DNA from: a virus
Virus record (IMG/VR): IMGVR_UViG_3300003322_000327
Location: 45,606-109,605 of that record
Direction: 5' to 3' (one strand)
DNA: 64,000 bases
A program made the translations under genes and the position numbers. The notes beneath the pieces were generated by a model. It did not search any database and was not told the DNA's origin. It saw only the letters and a program-made list of their open reading frames with translations. Of the stretch, positions 60,912-64,000 are shown one piece after another. The stretch's first letter is position 1. Each line of letters begins with the position of its first letter.

Positions 60912-61237
60912 AGCTCCTTGCCAAGAGCCGCCTGCTCGCCCTTCAAGACATGAAGACTCTGGGGCACAAGGTGCTTGACGTCCTGGTCGACACCTTTCCG
61001 ACCGAAGGCTTCGAGCTCACGCGTCACAGTCCACAAGAGATCCGAAGCAGCGGACACCTCACGGACGGCATGTTCAAGATCGCAGGTCGCGACCTCAACA
61101 AGCTGGTGTTCTCGCACCTGGGCTACAAGGTCGAGGACAAGGGCAAGTCCATCAAGTGGACGAAGCACGGCGAACCGATCTGGTTCATGGTCCACGTCGG
61201 TGGCAAGGTTCACGTCTACGAGCAAGGCGAGGACTGA
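60908..61237 (+). CDS. Shared-peptide (CTS-like) unknown protein
   Basis: 109 residues beginning MKLLAKSRLLA. Alpha/beta body (VLVDTFPTEGFELTRHSPQE ... HVGGKVHVYEQ). ATGA overlap with the preceding gene; the next tagged gene starts one base after its stop. Confidence 0.7.
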   Translation: MKLLAKSRLLALQDMKTLGHKVLDVLVDTFPTEGFELTRHSPQEIRSSGHLTDGMFKIAGRDLNKLVFSHLGYKVEDKGKSIKWTKHGEPIWFMVHVGGKVHVYEQGED

Positions 61238-61238
61238 G

Positions 61239-61463
61239 ATGAAGCTCCAAGCTCGATCAAGACTCAAGGCGGACGAGGTCAACACCAAAGACCGTCCGCC
61301 TTCGACCTACCTGGACGAGGCCGAAATGGATCATGCGATGCCGGACGGAAGTGCGGCGCCTGGTCCGATCGGAATGGGTGTTGGGCTTGGAGCCGCACAA
61401 CGGCTGCTGAGCACCAGCCCCATGTTCGGTAGTCCTGGCATGGAAGCGTACGAAACCCTGTGA
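61239..61463 (+). CDS. Shared-peptide (CTS-like) small protein
   Basis: 74 residues from ATG 61239, beginning MKLQARSRLKA. The remainder is Gly/Met/Pro-rich and probably disordered (GPIGMGVGLGAAQRLLSTSP). It is little more than the peptide plus a flexible tail. Confidence 0.65.
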   Translation: MKLQARSRLKADEVNTKDRPPSTYLDEAEMDHAMPDGSAAPGPIGMGVGLGAAQRLLSTSPMFGSPGMEAYETL

Positions 61464-61474
61464 AGGAGATGGCG

Positions 61475-62164
61475 ATGAGCGCCCCGGTTCAGACCTTTCT
61501 GCTCGAAGTCGAAGCGCGTGAAAGCAATTACGTGGTTGCAGCCTTCAAGTCGAAGATCAACGGCATGGAGCGCAACAACGCATGCCCGAAGACCCCTGGT
61601 CGACTTCACAGGTGTGAGGTCGCGGTCCCGTCAGGCATGAGCATGAGCGACGTCTTCACGGGCGCCGACGACACGTTCTACATCCAGCTGCCGGACCGTC
61701 GTGTCCAGATGTGCTGCGAGGGCTGTGGCATTCCTTTCAAGGCCGACGAGTCGGAGACCTGGAGCTCTCACGCGAAGTGGTGGTACAGGAATCCGAAGAC
61801 CGGCCGAGAAGGCAACATGGCGTACGGTGTGGGATCGCCCGGCGCTGTCTACGAGTCTCCGTGGTACCTGCACGATGACGACAAGCCTTCGTCGCTGCTG
61901 TCCGACTTCTACATCCAGAACTGGCTGGGCAAGCGTCCGCCGCTGACGGTGGTGCTGCCTGACGGATCGCACTGGTGTATCGATCTCAAGTCGAGCCTGC
62001 CGAACGGACAGACGGGCTGGGGTCCGGGGTGGACCATCACGGGCGACAGTCTGCACCTGACGGCGAGCCCCAGCATCAACTGTCCTCGCTACCACGGCTT
62101 CCTTCAGAACGGCGTGCTGACGCCTGACCTCGAAGGGCGTACCTATCCCGAACAGGAAATCTGA
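61475..62164 (+). CDS. Unknown protein with Cys motif and DUF6527-like ending
   Basis: 229 residues from ATG 61475 (GAAGGAG 8 bases upstream; a GTG at 61460 lies before that site). CCEGCGIPF (about 74-82) suggests a metal site. The end has SHWCIDLKSS, WTITGDSLHLTASPSI and YHGFLQNGV, a pattern similar in my judgement to phage DUF6527-type proteins. No shared peptide at the N-terminus, although its neighbours have it. Function unknown. Confidence 0.55.
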   Translation: MSAPVQTFLLEVEARESNYVVAAFKSKINGMERNNACPKTPGRLHRCEVAVPSGMSMSDVFTGADDTFYIQLPDRRVQMCCEGCGIPFKADESETWSSHAKWWYRNPKTGREGNMAYGVGSPGAVYESPWYLHDDDKPSSLLSDFYIQNWLGKRPPLTVVLPDGSHWCIDLKSSLPNGQTGWGPGWTITGDSLHLTASPSINCPRYHGFLQNGVLTPDLEGRTYPEQEI

Positions 62165-62165
62165 C

Positions 62166-63131
62166 ATGCAGCTTCAAGCACGTATGCGCCTCCTGGCCAC
62201 GGAGGCCGAGGATGTGACCTACGAGCAGTACGCAGCAGTCGTTGCTTCCCTGGCGCACGACCCGCACAAGCTGCAAGCCTTCGACTTTCAAGTGCCTGGT
62301 GCGCTGAAGAAGCTGTGGTCAGAGCTGAAGGAAGTCGGCCAACTCCTCAAGGACTCGGCGGGAATCGGCTGGGACGCGATCGTCCAGGCCTTCAAAGAGA
62401 AGTCGGTGTTCACGTTGCTCAAGGGTGTCGGCTTCTCGCTCTCCAAGCTCATGACCGCAGTGCGCAAGGCCATGGCGCTGCCTGCAGCTGCCGTGTTCCA
62501 GGCCTTCGATGATCTGGTTGACACCTTCGGGTCCGCTCAGATGCTGCAGAAGCTGGACGTACACGAGCGGATCAAGAAGCTGGACGAAGTGATCCATCGC
62601 CATCCGGTCCTGACCAAGGTGACGGGCATCGCAGTCGCAGGCTTTCTCGTCTGGGCCTTCCTCCACGGTTCGACCGTGGGAGACATGGACTACGATCTAG
62701 GCGTCGTCGAGGCAGTCATCAGCTGCATCAAGGGCGACTTCGATCTGGCAGACATGTTTGCCTCCAAGAAGGGCCTGCGCGACATCTCGGTGCTGCTCTT
62801 CGGACTCGCAACCGGCGGCATCGGCATCACAGCCTACGGAGCCTCGCACGTCGAGCCGATGCTGAAGTTCCTGGGCTCTCACGCGGGTCAAGCCAGTTCG
62901 ATGATGATCGCTCTCTTCTACGCAGCAGCGAAGAAGCTCGGCCTCCACATCGACTACTCCGGGATGCCGAGGCCAATGACCGCATCTCTGGTGACGGACC
63001 CGAAGGCGCCACACGGTCGAAGCCACAAGTGGTTCCACGCGCTGCCGTACAAGGAGCGCAAGGCCTACATCAAGCGCTACCCTGGCACCAAGTTCGGGTC
63101 CGAACATAGCATCATCCTTCCGAAAGCCTGA
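62166..63131 (+). CDS. Shared-peptide (CTS-like) membrane-prone protein
   Basis: 321 residues beginning MQLQARMRLLA. The body is helical with hydrophobic helices near 153-170 (VTGIAVAGFLVWAFLHG) and 210-225 (DISVLLFGLATGGIGITAYG). The C-terminus is basic (SHKWFHALPYKERKAYIKRY). If it is injected with the DNA, such helices could help DNA cross the inner membrane (inference). Confidence 0.7.
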   Translation: MQLQARMRLLATEAEDVTYEQYAAVVASLAHDPHKLQAFDFQVPGALKKLWSELKEVGQLLKDSAGIGWDAIVQAFKEKSVFTLLKGVGFSLSKLMTAVRKAMALPAAAVFQAFDDLVDTFGSAQMLQKLDVHERIKKLDEVIHRHPVLTKVTGIAVAGFLVWAFLHGSTVGDMDYDLGVVEAVISCIKGDFDLADMFASKKGLRDISVLLFGLATGGIGITAYGASHVEPMLKFLGSHAGQASSMMIALFYAAAKKLGLHIDYSGMPRPMTASLVTDPKAPHGRSHKWFHALPYKERKAYIKRYPGTKFGSEHSIILPKA

Positions 63132-63133
63132 TC

Positions 63134-63487
63134 ATGAAACTCCAAGCCAAGTCACGTCTGCTCGCTGCCGGTCCCGGGGAAGCGATGGAGGCGCTGGTGC
63201 GCGACGCCTACAACTACGTTCAGAGTCTCGGACTGAAGACAAGCAATCGATCGCCCGATGCCCTCACATACCGTATTGCATTCAAGGTCAACATGACTCT
63301 CGAAGCTGCGGAACAAGTGTTGGAACGTCACTTTGGCAAACCCGAACGAGTGTACGAGGACCCCATCAAGCACTACATCAGTCGCACTTGGGACACGGAT
63401 CGTGCGCAGGGTCGAAGCATCACTCTCAAAAAGGTACGTGGGAACCTGCAGGTAGTCCTGTTGCAGTTGAGTGCCCGCAAGACCTGA
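63134..63487 (+). CDS. Shared-peptide (CTS-like) unknown protein
   Basis: 117 residues beginning MKLQAKSRLLA, 2 bases after the previous gene. Small alpha/beta domain (MTLEAAEQVLERHFGKPERV), reminiscent of the tagged protein at 26900 in size and layout. Function unknown. Confidence 0.7.
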   Translation: MKLQAKSRLLAAGPGEAMEALVRDAYNYVQSLGLKTSNRSPDALTYRIAFKVNMTLEAAEQVLERHFGKPERVYEDPIKHYISRTWDTDRAQGRSITLKKVRGNLQVVLLQLSARKT

Positions 63488-63566
63488 GCCCCACATTTTC
63501 ATTCCTCTAGCGACTCCTGTATCGGATAGCTCTCATTCTGTTTCAACAGTCACAACGGAGATCACC

Positions 63567-64000
63567 ATGCAGTTCCAAACCAACACCATCGCCATCACCG
63601 ACTACGAGATGAAGAATCCGAGCCTGGCGAAGGTCATCATCAGCTACACCGGCAACTTCGGTCGCGACTTCGTGCACTCCGAGCTCTGCAAGATGCTCGA
63701 CGGTGCGGCGCAGCCGATCAAGGCCAGCTTCAAGAAGATCAAGGAGGGCGTCGCCGTCGGCTTCATCAAGGCCAATCGTGCGGTCCGCGTCCCGACCGAC
63801 AAGGAGCTGAAGGCCATGCGCGTCCTGGGCTCGAACATGCTCATGGACGAGTCGGACAAGTCCCTGTGGGAAGTGAAGTCCGGCGCGACCGGCAAGTACC
63901 TGGCCCGCCACGGCCAGGAAGACCTGTCGGAACTGGTGCAAGCCAGCCGCCACACCCGTCCGGAAGTTCCGAAGCTGCGCCAGATCACGATCGCCCGTGC
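63567..64000 (+). CDS. Partial unknown protein
   Basis: The gene starts at ATG 63567 (ACGGAGATC upstream) and runs off the right edge; 144 residues are visible (MQFQTNTIAITDYEMKNPSL onward). Alpha/beta, strongly biased codons, no shared peptide. It begins a new unit after a 79-base gap holding an AT-rich ACATTTTCATT stretch (63493-63503). Family not recognised. Confidence 0.65.
   Translation, partial: MQFQTNTIAITDYEMKNPSLAKVIISYTGNFGRDFVHSELCKMLDGAAQPIKASFKKIKEGVAVGFIKANRAVRVPTDKELKAMRVLGSNMLMDESDKSLWEVKSGATGKYLARHGQEDLSELVQASRHTRPEVPKLRQITIAR

Noticed and set aside
1-64000. tRNA genes, CRISPR arrays, insertion sequences, introns or inteins
   Set aside because: Read-through of gaps showed no cloverleaf, regular spacer array or transposase, and polymerase, RNR and thyA frames are uninterrupted. 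A tRNA scan would be needed to exclude an unusual tRNA.

Overview
The window is a gene-dense, GC-rich stretch of a large contractile-tailed bacteriophage of the T4-like type. Evidence for this is a tail sheath, a gp19-like tail tube, a prohead protease-scaffold-capsid gene order, a gp47-like nuclease subunit, a Dda-like helicase and phage nucleotide-metabolism genes. Genes are packed with ATGA/GTGA overlaps and short gaps. I saw no rRNA, tRNA, CRISPR array, insertion sequence or host gene. Both ends cut through genes, so this is an internal piece of a longer, probably jumbo, genome. The host cannot be read from the sequence; codon use suggests a GC-rich Gram-negative bacterium.

Layout. 1-4864 is a leftward operon: an SF2-type ATPase, an unknown protein, a Dda/RecD2-like helicase, a NADAR protein and a cut gene. 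4865-5245 is the divergent promoter region. From 5246 everything runs rightward. 5246-14891 carries replication genes (gp47-like nuclease subunit, a 1086-residue family A DNA polymerase, DnaG-type primase) among small unknown genes. 15304-23509 is a 7-deazaguanine DNA-modification cluster: dpdA, a class V PLP-dependent aminotransferase-like gene, queC, queE, folE, a MazG-like pyrophosphohydrolase and queD, followed by thyA. 23521-25164 holds small unknown genes ending at a strong terminator. 25273-36636 has a type IB topoisomerase-like gene, then many genes whose products start with a shared 11-residue peptide, plus an exonuclease, a kinase-fold protein, a Nudix protein, a SprT-like protease and virion-type proteins. 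36717-44375 has a glycosyltransferase, class Ia ribonucleotide reductase (nrdA, nrdB), an HNH endonuclease and small genes. 44356-49233 is a 1625-residue SNF2-type ATPase. 49302-60287 is the head and tail module: prohead protease, scaffold, capsid, sheath and tube. 60302-63487 is another run of shared-peptide genes.

How it works together. FolE, QueD, QueE and QueC are the enzymes that turn GTP into preQ0. DpdA is the family that inserts 7-deazaguanines into DNA, so virion DNA probably carries deoxy-preQ0 or a derivative. RNR, ThyA and the MazG-like enzyme shape the nucleotide pool. The topoisomerase, helicases, primase and polymerase replicate DNA.

The most striking feature is a recurring N-terminal peptide, consensus M-x-L-x-A-x-x-R-L-x-A, on about 13 otherwise unrelated proteins, with one internal copy and one or two degenerate ones. 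It behaves like a capsid-targeting sequence of the kind known from T4 internal proteins. The conserved L-x-A end resembles the L-x-E cleavage site of the T4 prohead protease. If so, this phage loads a large set of proteins into its head, including an oligoribonuclease-like exonuclease. A second strong signal is a promoter-like motif (GTAAATA/GATAAATA and GTAAAGA, related to the T4 late TATAAATA box) just upstream of at least eight start codons.
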